NCBI GenBank assembly: GCA_002347965.1
Contig: DDYN01000037.1
Coordinates: 1 to 41,103 of the forward strand
Length of the DNA stretch: 41,103 nucleotides
Direction of reading: 5' to 3'
Source: UBA2233 sp002347965 [NCBI: Nitrospirae bacterium UBA2233]
Lineage (GTDB): Bacteria > UBA2233
The first letter of the stretch is position 1. Each line of letters starts with the position of its first letter. This document shows, piece after piece, positions 35,072 to 41,103 of the stretch. Below the pieces are notes generated by a model. That model ran no database searches, had not been told where the DNA came from, and saw only the letters and a list, made by a program, of their open reading frames with translations. Both the position numbers and the translations under genes were made by a program.

Positions 35072-37171
35072 CTAGGAAGACTTTTCTAGGGATAACCTCG
35101 AAAAGTCCAAGATCGTGTCCACGAGATTGTAACCATAAGCCAGCAGGGCGATGCGCTTTGCGCGAACATGGCGGTCTTCGACGTTGACCATAACGCGGGC
35201 AAAAAACCGCTCGAGTGGGTCTTTGAGGTCTTCCAAAGCATTCATAGCGCCATCATAGGCAAGCGAGGACCCGGCCTCATCAATGGCACTCTCAAGCCTT
35301 TGAAAGGCCTCGAGCAGTGCCCTCTCTTCCTCGAGTTCGTAGGCAGATTTGCTAAGGCGTTCCGCGTGCGCAAGGTAGGAATCGTTCTCGGGGAGAATGT
35401 TCCGAATCCGTTTGATGTTCAGCCCGATTGCTCCGAAAGCACCCCTTTGGCGCGCGCTTGCGAGGGCATCCAGCTTCCTTAGGTCTCCCAAGAAGACCCC
35501 CCGGCTGCGAGCAAGAACCGCCTGGAGAGCATCCTTTGCATACCCATTGGATTCGAGGAACGATTCTAAGCGGGCCGTCACGAACGACAGTGCTGACGCC
35601 CTCGCCCCCGGTGGCACTTTTATATCCGTACGGCTCTCGTATGCCGCGAATGAGGCATCAAAAAGGGCTCCCACGTCGAGGGGAAGGTTTCGCCCTAAGA
35701 TGATCCGCACGAGCGCGAGCGCCTTCCTTCGTAAGGCGTAGGGATCCTGCGCGGCTGTCGGGAGCAACCCGATCAAGGCAAACCCGGTAAGCGTATCGAG
35801 CTTTTCCAGTATGCTCAAGGATATTCCTACCGGCGACTCAGGAAGTTCGGCTCGATTCGGCAACGGAAGCGTTGATTCGTGAATTACCCGAGCCACTTCC
35901 TCTCCATAGCCAAAATGGCGGGCATACTCTTCTCCCATGCGCCCTTGGAGTTCTGGAAACTCCCCTACCATCTGGGTGGCTAGATCGCATTTCATCAACT
36001 TTATCGCCAAAGAAAGCTTTTCGCGTGCAACCCCCTCTAAAGAAGGCAGGCTTAGAGATGAGCAAATTACCTCAAGCCGTTCAGCTTTGTCCGCAAGGGT
36101 ACCAAGCTTTTCATGCTCTAGAATTCCGCCAAGCTCTTCGAAGCGCTCGAGGAGTGGCCGCTTAAGGTCCTGGTTAAAGTAGAAAAGGGCATCTTCAAGT
36201 CTTGCCCTAACAACACGCTCAAACCCTTGTCTTACAAGGCATAGGTCGTCTTCTGGGAGGTTAGCCACGGCGACAAACTTGGGGAGAATATTCTTGGAGT
36301 TCTTTTGATACACGGCCAGGCATTTCTGATGCCTGAAAATCACGTGCTCTATCGCAAACCCAGGAAGAGCCATGAAGCGTTCATCGAACCTCCCGATCAA
36401 CGCCCTTGGCCACTCGGTAAGCTGAACGACCTCTTCAATCGCCTGCTGTTTAAGTTCTCCTAGATGTTCGGAATCTAGCAGAAGCTCTCGGGTCTGCTTA
36501 AGGAGCTTTGTCTTACGATCCTCCGGAAAAACCGAGACAAACCCTTCTTCCATAAGGGAAACGTAATCCTGCGGATGCGGAATGCGTACTGGAGCAAACC
36601 CCTTGTGGCGATGAGGGTAGCTAACGCCTCCGCTTTTTAGGTCATAGCGTTCGATAGGGAGGATTTTCTCGTTCAAAAGGGCAAGGATCCACCGTACAGG
36701 ACGTACAAAAGTTTCCCGCGAGCAGCCCCAGCGCATTACTTTAGGAAACGAGAGCCTATCTAGGGCCTCAAGGAATATTTTTGGGGCGAGGTCGCACAAA
36801 GGAGTCCCAGGAATACGCCTTTCAACGCAAAGCGTTTCTCCTCGCTTGGTGGGCTCAACGAACCACCGAATCACGTCAGGTCCCTGGCTCTCCACAAACG
36901 CGACGCCTTTTGGCGAGAGAGTGTCTGCATTCTCCATCGCGACACGTGCAGGAGGGCCAAAGACACGCTCAAGACGGTCTGCCGTCCCTTCCGGAACGTC
37001 AGCGAGAAGCAGGCCAAGCCTCCTTGGAGTCCCAAAAGATCGTCCGTTCCCTACTTCAAGCCCATAGCGCGCAAACCCCTCGTTCACCGACAATCGAAGC
37101 TTTTCGATCGCAGGCTCAACCGCTTTGGCCGGCATTTCTTCTACACCAAGCTCAAAAAGCAGCTCAGGCAA
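35072..37171 (-). CDS. glyS: Glycyl-tRNA synthetase beta subunit
   Basis: A 699-residue subunit of the alpha2beta2 glycyl-tRNA synthetase, which binds and discriminates tRNA-Gly; length is as in E. coli (689). It begins [20 protein letters not shown], contains [12 protein letters not shown] and the HD-like stretch [11 protein letters not shown], and ends in an ArgRS-like anticodon-binding domain ([20 protein letters not shown]). Its ATG lies inside the end of glyQ (8-nt overlap), so the two subunits are made in step. Confidence 0.96.
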   Translation of the reverse strand: MPELLFELGVEEMPAKAVEPAIEKLRLSVNEGFARYGLEVGNGRSFGTPRRLGLLLADVPEGTADRLERVFGPPARVAMENADTLSPKGVAFVESQGPDVIRWFVEPTKRGETLCVERRIPGTPLCDLAPKIFLEALDRLSFPKVMRWGCSRETFVRPVRWILALLNEKILPIERYDLKSGGVSYPHRHKGFAPVRIPHPQDYVSLMEEGFVSVFPEDRKTKLLKQTRELLLDSEHLGELKQQAIEEVVQLTEWPRALIGRFDERFMALPGFAIEHVIFRHQKCLAVYQKNSKNILPKFVAVANLPEDDLCLVRQGFERVVRARLEDALFYFNQDLKRPLLERFEELGGILEHEKLGTLADKAERLEVICSSLSLPSLEGVAREKLSLAIKLMKCDLATQMVGEFPELQGRMGEEYARHFGYGEEVARVIHESTLPLPNRAELPESPVGISLSILEKLDTLTGFALIGLLPTAAQDPYALRRKALALVRIILGRNLPLDVGALFDASFAAYESRTDIKVPPGARASALSFVTARLESFLESNGYAKDALQAVLARSRGVFLGDLRKLDALASARQRGAFGAIGLNIKRIRNILPENDSYLAHAERLSKSAYELEEERALLEAFQRLESAIDEAGSSLAYDGAMNALEDLKDPLERFFARVMVNVEDRHVRAKRIALLAYGYNLVDTILDFSRLSLEKSS

Positions 37172-38024
37172 GCTCTTCCCCCTGAGTTTGCTCTATATAA
37201 GCTTGAGCGGCCCGTTTTGCAAGCATGCGTACCCGGCCTACATAGGCAACTCTTTGAGTGTGGGCCAAGGCCCCTCTAGCATCGAGCAGGTTAAAAATGT
37301 GCGAGCATTTTAAGCAGGCATCGTACCCAGGGTATACCAGCCTCAGGCCAAGAAGCCTATTGCTCTCTTTCTCGAAGGTGTCGAACAATTCCCGGAGTAT
37401 ATCCGGGTCAGATTGTTCGAAGTTGTACTTGCAGAACTGATACTCTTCGGGCCTATGGATGTCGCCGTAGGTTACGGTATCGTTCCAGAGGATGTCAAAA
37501 ATAGATTCTACCCCTTGGAGGTACATTGCGATTCGTTCAAGGCCGTAGGTAATTTCGAGCGATACAGGAAAAAGTTCAATCCCGCCCATTTGCTGCATAT
37601 AGGTAAACTGAGTGATCTCCATCCCGTCCAGCCAAACTTCCCATCCAAGCCCGCTCGCTCCAAGCGTAGGAGACTCCCAGTCGTCTTCTACAAAGCGGAC
37701 ATCATGGCGCCCAAGATCTAGGCCGAGAAAGGCAAGGCTATCCATGTAGAGCTCCTGGCAATTCTTAGGCGAAGGCTTCAAAATCACCTGGAGTTGGTAG
37801 TAGCGTTGAAGACGGTTGGGGTTTTCAGCATAGCGTCCGTCGGCTGGCCTTCGGCAGGGTTCCACGTATGCCACGTTCCATGGGTCCGGTCCAAGCACAC
37901 GCAAAAAAGTCAGCGGATTAAACGTCCCTGCCCCAACCTCCAGCCCGTAAGGTTGTCCAACCACGCACCCCCGAGAACCCCAGAACGAAAGCAGCCTAAG
38001 GATAAGGTCTTGAAGGCTAATCAT
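37164..38024 (-). CDS. glyQ: Glycyl-tRNA synthetase alpha subunit
   Basis: A 286-residue catalytic subunit of class II glycyl-tRNA synthetase. Family motifs are [64 protein letters not shown] and [17 protein letters not shown] 38024 is chosen because the protein then begins [15 protein letters not shown] as in the family; a longer frame from 38099 runs into the lipoprotein gene. The alpha2beta2 form is found in most bacteria other than, for example, Actinobacteria and many Firmicutes, which use a single-chain enzyme. It starts 7 nt after the upstream lipoprotein gene. Confidence 0.96.
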   Translation of the reverse strand: MISLQDLILRLLSFWGSRGCVVGQPYGLEVGAGTFNPLTFLRVLGPDPWNVAYVEPCRRPADGRYAENPNRLQRYYQLQVILKPSPKNCQELYMDSLAFLGLDLGRHDVRFVEDDWESPTLGASGLGWEVWLDGMEITQFTYMQQMGGIELFPVSLEITYGLERIAMYLQGVESIFDILWNDTVTYGDIHRPEEYQFCKYNFEQSDPDILRELFDTFEKESNRLLGLRLVYPGYDACLKCSHIFNLLDARGALAHTQRVAYVGRVRMLAKRAAQAYIEQTQGEELA

Positions 38025-38031
38025 CGCATCG

Positions 38032-38808
38032 CTATTCTTTAGGCGCAGAAAACGCGCTTCGTAGGGTGCTTGCAACTTCGTCGATGCCAAAACGCGCAAG
38101 GCGCTCCACGGGCCACCAGCTTAACCCGCCTTTGACGTAATAGCCCACATCTGCAATGTTGCCCAGAAGTTCCTTTTGGGTTTTATCGACAGCCCCACCA
38201 AAAAGAAGCCCCCCGTCCCTAGAGAGTACGAATACGCTAAAGGCGATACTAGCGGGCTCCTCAGCGCCAAGCGCTTCCCCAACTCTTTCCTTGTAGCGGT
38301 ATACAACCCCACTCAAAACCGCATCCGCGCCTGTTTCCTTCGCGCGGCCGATAAGGTACGCGCTCAAGGCTTCTCCAAACTCACCACGTTTTTTAGCATA
38401 ATCCCATAGCGTACCCTGAACCCCTTCGGGCTCATCGGTATGAAGAATTCTCAGTTCAGGCGTAGGCAGAAGCGCATCTTCGAGCATTCGGTAAAGCGCG
38501 TACCCGGATTGTGCAGGACAAGGCCCCCTGGAAAAGACGGTACCTACAAACGGATCTTTCAGGATTTCCCCTTCCTTGTTCGGGTAGGAAACGAAGGGGA
38601 CGAGCAGAAGCGCTTTTACCCCCGCAAGCCTATCAGACTTATGAGTTACACGAAGTACAGGGGAAGGAGCCGTAAGCGCGGCCCCCACTTCTCTGCTTTC
38701 GCCCCCAAAATACCCTGAGTAGGTACAGCCTACCGCTAGAACCCCGAACAGGGCGATAGAACCAAAGGCCCTACTCCACGATTTCCAGGATGCTGACACC
38801 TGCGCCAT
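38032..38808 (-). CDS. Predicted outer-membrane lipoprotein, unknown function
   Basis: A 258-residue protein with a signal peptide and lipobox LAVGC (about residues 24-28). The mature part has a pattern of strands and helices ([59 protein letters not shown]) that recalls lipoproteins of the CsgG/LpoB/GNA1162-like fold, where a DxxLxGxV stretch is common. That link is tentative. It sits inside the reverse ribosomal operon between rplQ and glyQ, and its start lies 38 nt inside rplQ. The ATG at 38808 abuts GGGGAG with no spacing; the GTG three codons later has better spacing and may be the true start. Confidence 0.7.
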   Translation of the reverse strand: MAQVSASWKSWSRAFGSIALFGVLAVGCTYSGYFGGESREVGAALTAPSPVLRVTHKSDRLAGVKALLLVPFVSYPNKEGEILKDPFVGTVFSRGPCPAQSGYALYRMLEDALLPTPELRILHTDEPEGVQGTLWDYAKKRGEFGEALSAYLIGRAKETGADAVLSGVVYRYKERVGEALGAEEPASIAFSVFVLSRDGGLLFGGAVDKTQKELLGNIADVGYYVKGGLSWWPVERLARFGIDEVASTLRSAFSAPKE

Positions 38809-39124
38809 CTCCCCGTCGAAACCCTATTTTTATGATCCGCGTAAACCCGGACGATCGCGTTTGCATTTTCGGGGCAATCTCCGCAACAAGCCTTCTGACA
38901 ACGTCCCTTTCGACGAGAACGCGGGCGATCAGCCGAACGCTGGCAAGATCGCCTTTTTTCGCCCGGCCAACCATGCGATCAAAAAGACGACCGGCTTCTT
39001 TGGCCTTCTCGTGGGTCGTCTGAATTCTTCCGTGAAGAATCAATGATCTCAGAAGGTTGCGTAGAAGAGCCAACCTGTGAGACGTGTTCCTACCCAGCTT
39101 GCGATGTTCGATCTTGTGTTTCAT
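38771..39124 (-). CDS. rplQ: 50S ribosomal protein L17 (bL17)
   Basis: A 117-residue ribosomal protein of the large subunit. It opens with MKHKIEHRKLGRNTSHRLAL, continues LLRNLLRSLILHGRIQTTHEKAKEA and closes with the basic [14 protein letters not shown], all characteristic of L17. ATG 39124 is supported by GGAGGGGG just upstream; a longer frame from 39190 would lie deep in rpoA. It overlaps rpoA by 35 nt and the following lipoprotein gene by 38 nt, unusually long overlaps for a ribosomal operon. Confidence 0.96.
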   Translation of the reverse strand: MKHKIEHRKLGRNTSHRLALLRNLLRSLILHGRIQTTHEKAKEAGRLFDRMVGRAKKGDLASVRLIARVLVERDVVRRLVAEIAPKMQTRSSGFTRIIKIGFRRGDGAGVSILEIVE

Positions 39125-40142
39125 ATTCCCCCTCCCGGAGGCGGGTTTTAAGGTGTTCGAGGAATGCCTCTTGATCAACCTGCATACCAAGCGTCAGCCC
39201 AAGCCGCGCCAAGGCCTCTTTAAGTTCACTTACAGATTTTTTTCCCAAGTTCTTCGCTTGAAGGAGGTCCTCTTCGCTCTTTTGGACCAGCTCGCCGATG
39301 TAGTAAACGTTGGTACTCCTGAGAGTATTGATCGTTCTGTGGGAAACCTCCAGCTCTTCGATTTTAGACAGAAATACCTCCTTTAGAGGGGCAGCTTCGA
39401 GCGCCTCCTGGTGAGCGGGCTGGGTATCTCCTTGAATTTCAGGGAACACGAAGACGTTCAGTTGATCCTGCAGGATTCTGGCACTGATCGTGACGGCCTC
39501 TTCGGGTGTAATGGTTCCGTCTGTCCATACCTCGAGCGTAAGGCGATCATAATCGGTGCGATGTTCTACGCGTGCAGGCGTTACTGCAAAGGTCACCTTT
39601 GTAACCGGCGAGTAAATGGCATCAATCGGTATATACCCGATCGGCCCTTCGACATCCCTGGTAGTTTTGGCTTGCTCGTAGCCTCGTCCCTTCGCGGCCG
39701 TTACTTCCATGTAAAGGCTCGCGTCGGAGTCAAGCGTGCAAATCTCCTTTTCTGGGTTCACGATGGCCACGTTATGCGGAGCTTCAATATCCCCAGCCCG
39801 GACAATCTTCGGCCCTGCGGCTCTTATACACATTGTTTGGGTCTCTTCGCTATACACTCGAAGCCGAACTTGCTTAAGGTTCAGGATAATATCCAGGAAA
39901 TCCTCGACAACGCCGGGAATAGTCGAGAACTCGTGATATATGTTGTCCACGCGCACGCTCGTAATGGCAGCCCCTTCGATGGACGAAAGGAGAACGCGTC
40001 GGAGCGCGTTTCCGAGGGTTATTCCAAACCCGGTCTCTAACGGTTCCCAGCTGAACTTGCCGTAAGAAGCGCTCGATCCCTCGTGTTTGCGGTACTTGCT
40101 CGGCTTGATCAGCCCTTGCCAAACCTTAGCATCCATTCTCAT
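39090..40142 (-). CDS. rpoA: RNA polymerase alpha subunit
   Basis: A 350-residue alpha subunit. The N-terminal dimerisation and assembly domain contains GFGITLGNALRRVLLSSIEG, ITSVRVDNIYHEFSTIPGV and the VNPEKEICTLD region. The C-terminal domain, which binds promoter UP elements and activators, contains ELEVSHRTINTLRSTNVYYI and LLQAKNLGKKSVSELKEAL. It is in the standard order rpsK-rpsD-rpoA-rplQ and begins 14 nt after rpsD. It is slightly longer than E. coli alpha (329), with extra residues in the linker and C-terminal tail. Confidence 0.98.
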   Translation of the reverse strand: MRMDAKVWQGLIKPSKYRKHEGSSASYGKFSWEPLETGFGITLGNALRRVLLSSIEGAAITSVRVDNIYHEFSTIPGVVEDFLDIILNLKQVRLRVYSEETQTMCIRAAGPKIVRAGDIEAPHNVAIVNPEKEICTLDSDASLYMEVTAAKGRGYEQAKTTRDVEGPIGYIPIDAIYSPVTKVTFAVTPARVEHRTDYDRLTLEVWTDGTITPEEAVTISARILQDQLNVFVFPEIQGDTQPAHQEALEAAPLKEVFLSKIEELEVSHRTINTLRSTNVYYIGELVQKSEEDLLQAKNLGKKSVSELKEALARLGLTLGMQVDQEAFLEHLKTRLREGEYETQDRTSQAG

Positions 40143-40156
40143 AAACCGTCCTTGTA

Positions 40157-40783
40157 TTATTTCGAGTAAAGCTCGACCACAAGTTGCTCTTTAACTTCGA
40201 AAGGAATGTCTTCCCTCGATGGAAGGCGCATTACCTGAGCTTTCAGCTGTCCAGGGTCAAGAGAGAGCCATGAGGGGGCGGTATGCCGGGCTAAAGCCTC
40301 GGTACGTTCCTGAATAAACTCTTTCTCCTTGTCCTTGGGCCTTACTTCAATGACGTCGCTTTCCCGAACGATATAAGACGGGATATTAACCGCTCGGCCA
40401 TTAACGAGGATATGGCCGTGTAGAACCGACTGTCTTGCTTCCGCCTGAGACCTGGCAAAGCCAAGCCTATGCGTAACGGCATCCAACCGCCGCTCGAGCA
40501 ATGTAAGCAAATTCTCGCCCGCGTTCCCCTTTTTCTTCGATGCCCGTTCGAAGAAAATCCGAAATTGATCCTCCATCATGTGGTAGAAGCGCTTGATTTT
40601 TTGTTTCTCTCGAAGCTGTATGCCGTAGTCTGTCAGCTTGCCACGCGCTTTACCATGAAGACCGGGTGGATAAGCGCGTCTGTCAACGGCGCATTTGTCA
40701 GAGACGCAACGCGTGCCCTTCAAGAAGAGCTTTGTCCCCTCCCGTCTGCACAATCTACACACAGAATCCGAATATCTTGCCAC
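40157..40783 (-). CDS. rpsD: 30S ribosomal protein S4 (uS4), zinc-binding form
   Basis: A 208-residue ribosomal protein that starts small-subunit assembly and, in many bacteria, represses the alpha operon. The N-terminus keeps all four zinc cysteines (Cys9, Cys12, Cys26, Cys31: CRLCRREG and RCVSDKC), so it is the C+ form. The S4 RNA-binding domain ([39 protein letters not shown]) follows. The gene lies 39 nt after rpsK. Because this S4 needs zinc, the protein is one more zinc customer in a genome that carries the ZnuABC system at the other end of the window. Confidence 0.97.
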   Translation of the reverse strand: MARYSDSVCRLCRREGTKLFLKGTRCVSDKCAVDRRAYPPGLHGKARGKLTDYGIQLREKQKIKRFYHMMEDQFRIFFERASKKKGNAGENLLTLLERRLDAVTHRLGFARSQAEARQSVLHGHILVNGRAVNIPSYIVRESDVIEVRPKDKEKEFIQERTEALARHTAPSWLSLDPGQLKAQVMRLPSREDIPFEVKEQLVVELYSK

Positions 40784-40822
40784 AGAGTTTTACCTCCTCA
40801 AGGGTTCCGATGGTGAGGGTTC

Positions 40823-41103
40823 TTAGACCCGCCGTCTTTTAGGCGGTTTACAGCCGTTGTGGGGAATAGGAGTAACGTCCTTAATAAGGGTAACATTAAA
40901 CCCGCACGCCTGAAGAGTCCGAATGGTGGCCTCTCTTCCTGGTCCAGGACCTTTGACGTATACCTGGAGGTTCTTAAGGCCGTAGGCTTGCGCTTTCTTG
41001 GAGACATCCTCGGTCGCCTGTTGAGCGGCGTAAGGGGTGCTTTTGCTTGAGCCCTTAAACCCCGCTATACCCGCGCTAGTCCATGCCAAGACGTTCCCCT
41101 CCA
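40823..41103 (-). CDS. rpsK: 30S ribosomal protein S11 (uS11), 5' end outside the window
   Basis: The C-terminal 92 or so residues of S11, which in full is about 125-130 residues. The visible part runs from [18 protein letters not shown] through [10 protein letters not shown] and [18 protein letters not shown] to the ending [17 protein letters not shown], the typical S11 C-terminus. The frame stays open to the window edge, and a TTG at 41089 inside LAWTSAG is not the start. It begins the visible part of the alpha operon. Confidence 0.97.
   Translation of the reverse strand, partial: EGNVLAWTSAGIAGFKGSSKSTPYAAQQATEDVSKKAQAYGLKNLQVYVKGPGPGREATIRTLQACGFNVTLIKDVTPIPHNGCKPPKRRRV

Overview
The window is a gene-dense (about 95% coding), mid-GC bacterial chromosome segment of mostly housekeeping and central-metabolism genes. 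The encoded CCA ends of the tRNAs, the alpha2beta2 glycyl-tRNA synthetase (glyQ, glyS), the glyQ-glyS-ppdK order, several lipoproteins, a lone NPr-like HPr and a bd-like oxidase carrying a heme c suggest a Gram-negative bacterium. My best guess is somewhere around the Desulfobacterota/Nitrospirota/Methylomirabilota-type lineages. That placement is inference; nothing here fixes the phylum. I see no phage, insertion sequence, CRISPR array or other accessory island.

Layout: The left end holds the 3' tip of a tRNA-Gly, then tRNA-Cys, then a phoB-phoR-HPr run with overlapping genes. A reverse DUF72 gene separates this from a zinc locus: a ribbon-helix-helix/zinc-ribbon regulator followed by znuA-znuC-znuB. 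Next come a VOC-family gene (reverse), an acyl-CoA dehydrogenase with its own promoter, thiM-thiE (reverse), a ClC channel/transporter with CBS domains, a UvrD/PcrA-type helicase and serS. serS is followed directly by two serine tRNAs (UGA and GCU). A two-gene bd-like oxygen reductase, whose large subunit ends in a c-type cytochrome domain, lies behind a leader bounded by a perfect 10-bp inverted repeat. An aldehyde dehydrogenase, a FabK/nitronate monooxygenase-like flavoprotein, a reverse tRNA-Arg(CCU) and a dGTPase-like HD hydrolase follow.

From 21.4 to 28.3 kb runs one forward operon: ACT-malic enzyme, crotonase, short-chain acyl-CoA dehydrogenase, B12 mutase large subunit, B12-binding small subunit, MeaB-type GTPase and a small lipoprotein. 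The mutase looks like a methylmalonyl-CoA mutase, but its two substrate-selecting positions are Phe and Gln (F62 and Q180), the isobutyryl-CoA mutase pair. With the crotonase and butyryl-type dehydrogenase beside it, the operon reads as an isobutyryl-CoA to butyryl-CoA to crotonyl-CoA to 3-hydroxybutyryl-CoA route.

The right end has rpoD (reverse), miaB plus a membrane-anchored unknown (forward), and a long reverse operon: rpsK-rpsD-rpoA-rplQ-lipoprotein-glyQ-glyS-ppdK. That operon ends in the one convincing intrinsic terminator of the window. Gene starts overlap upstream genes by 1-38 nt at many places, so translational coupling is probably widespread. No gene-free stretch exceeds 300 bases.

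The observations most worth following are the ICM-type mutase operon, the heme-c bd-like oxidase with its structured-looking leader, and the RHH/zinc-ribbon protein as a candidate zinc-uptake regulator.
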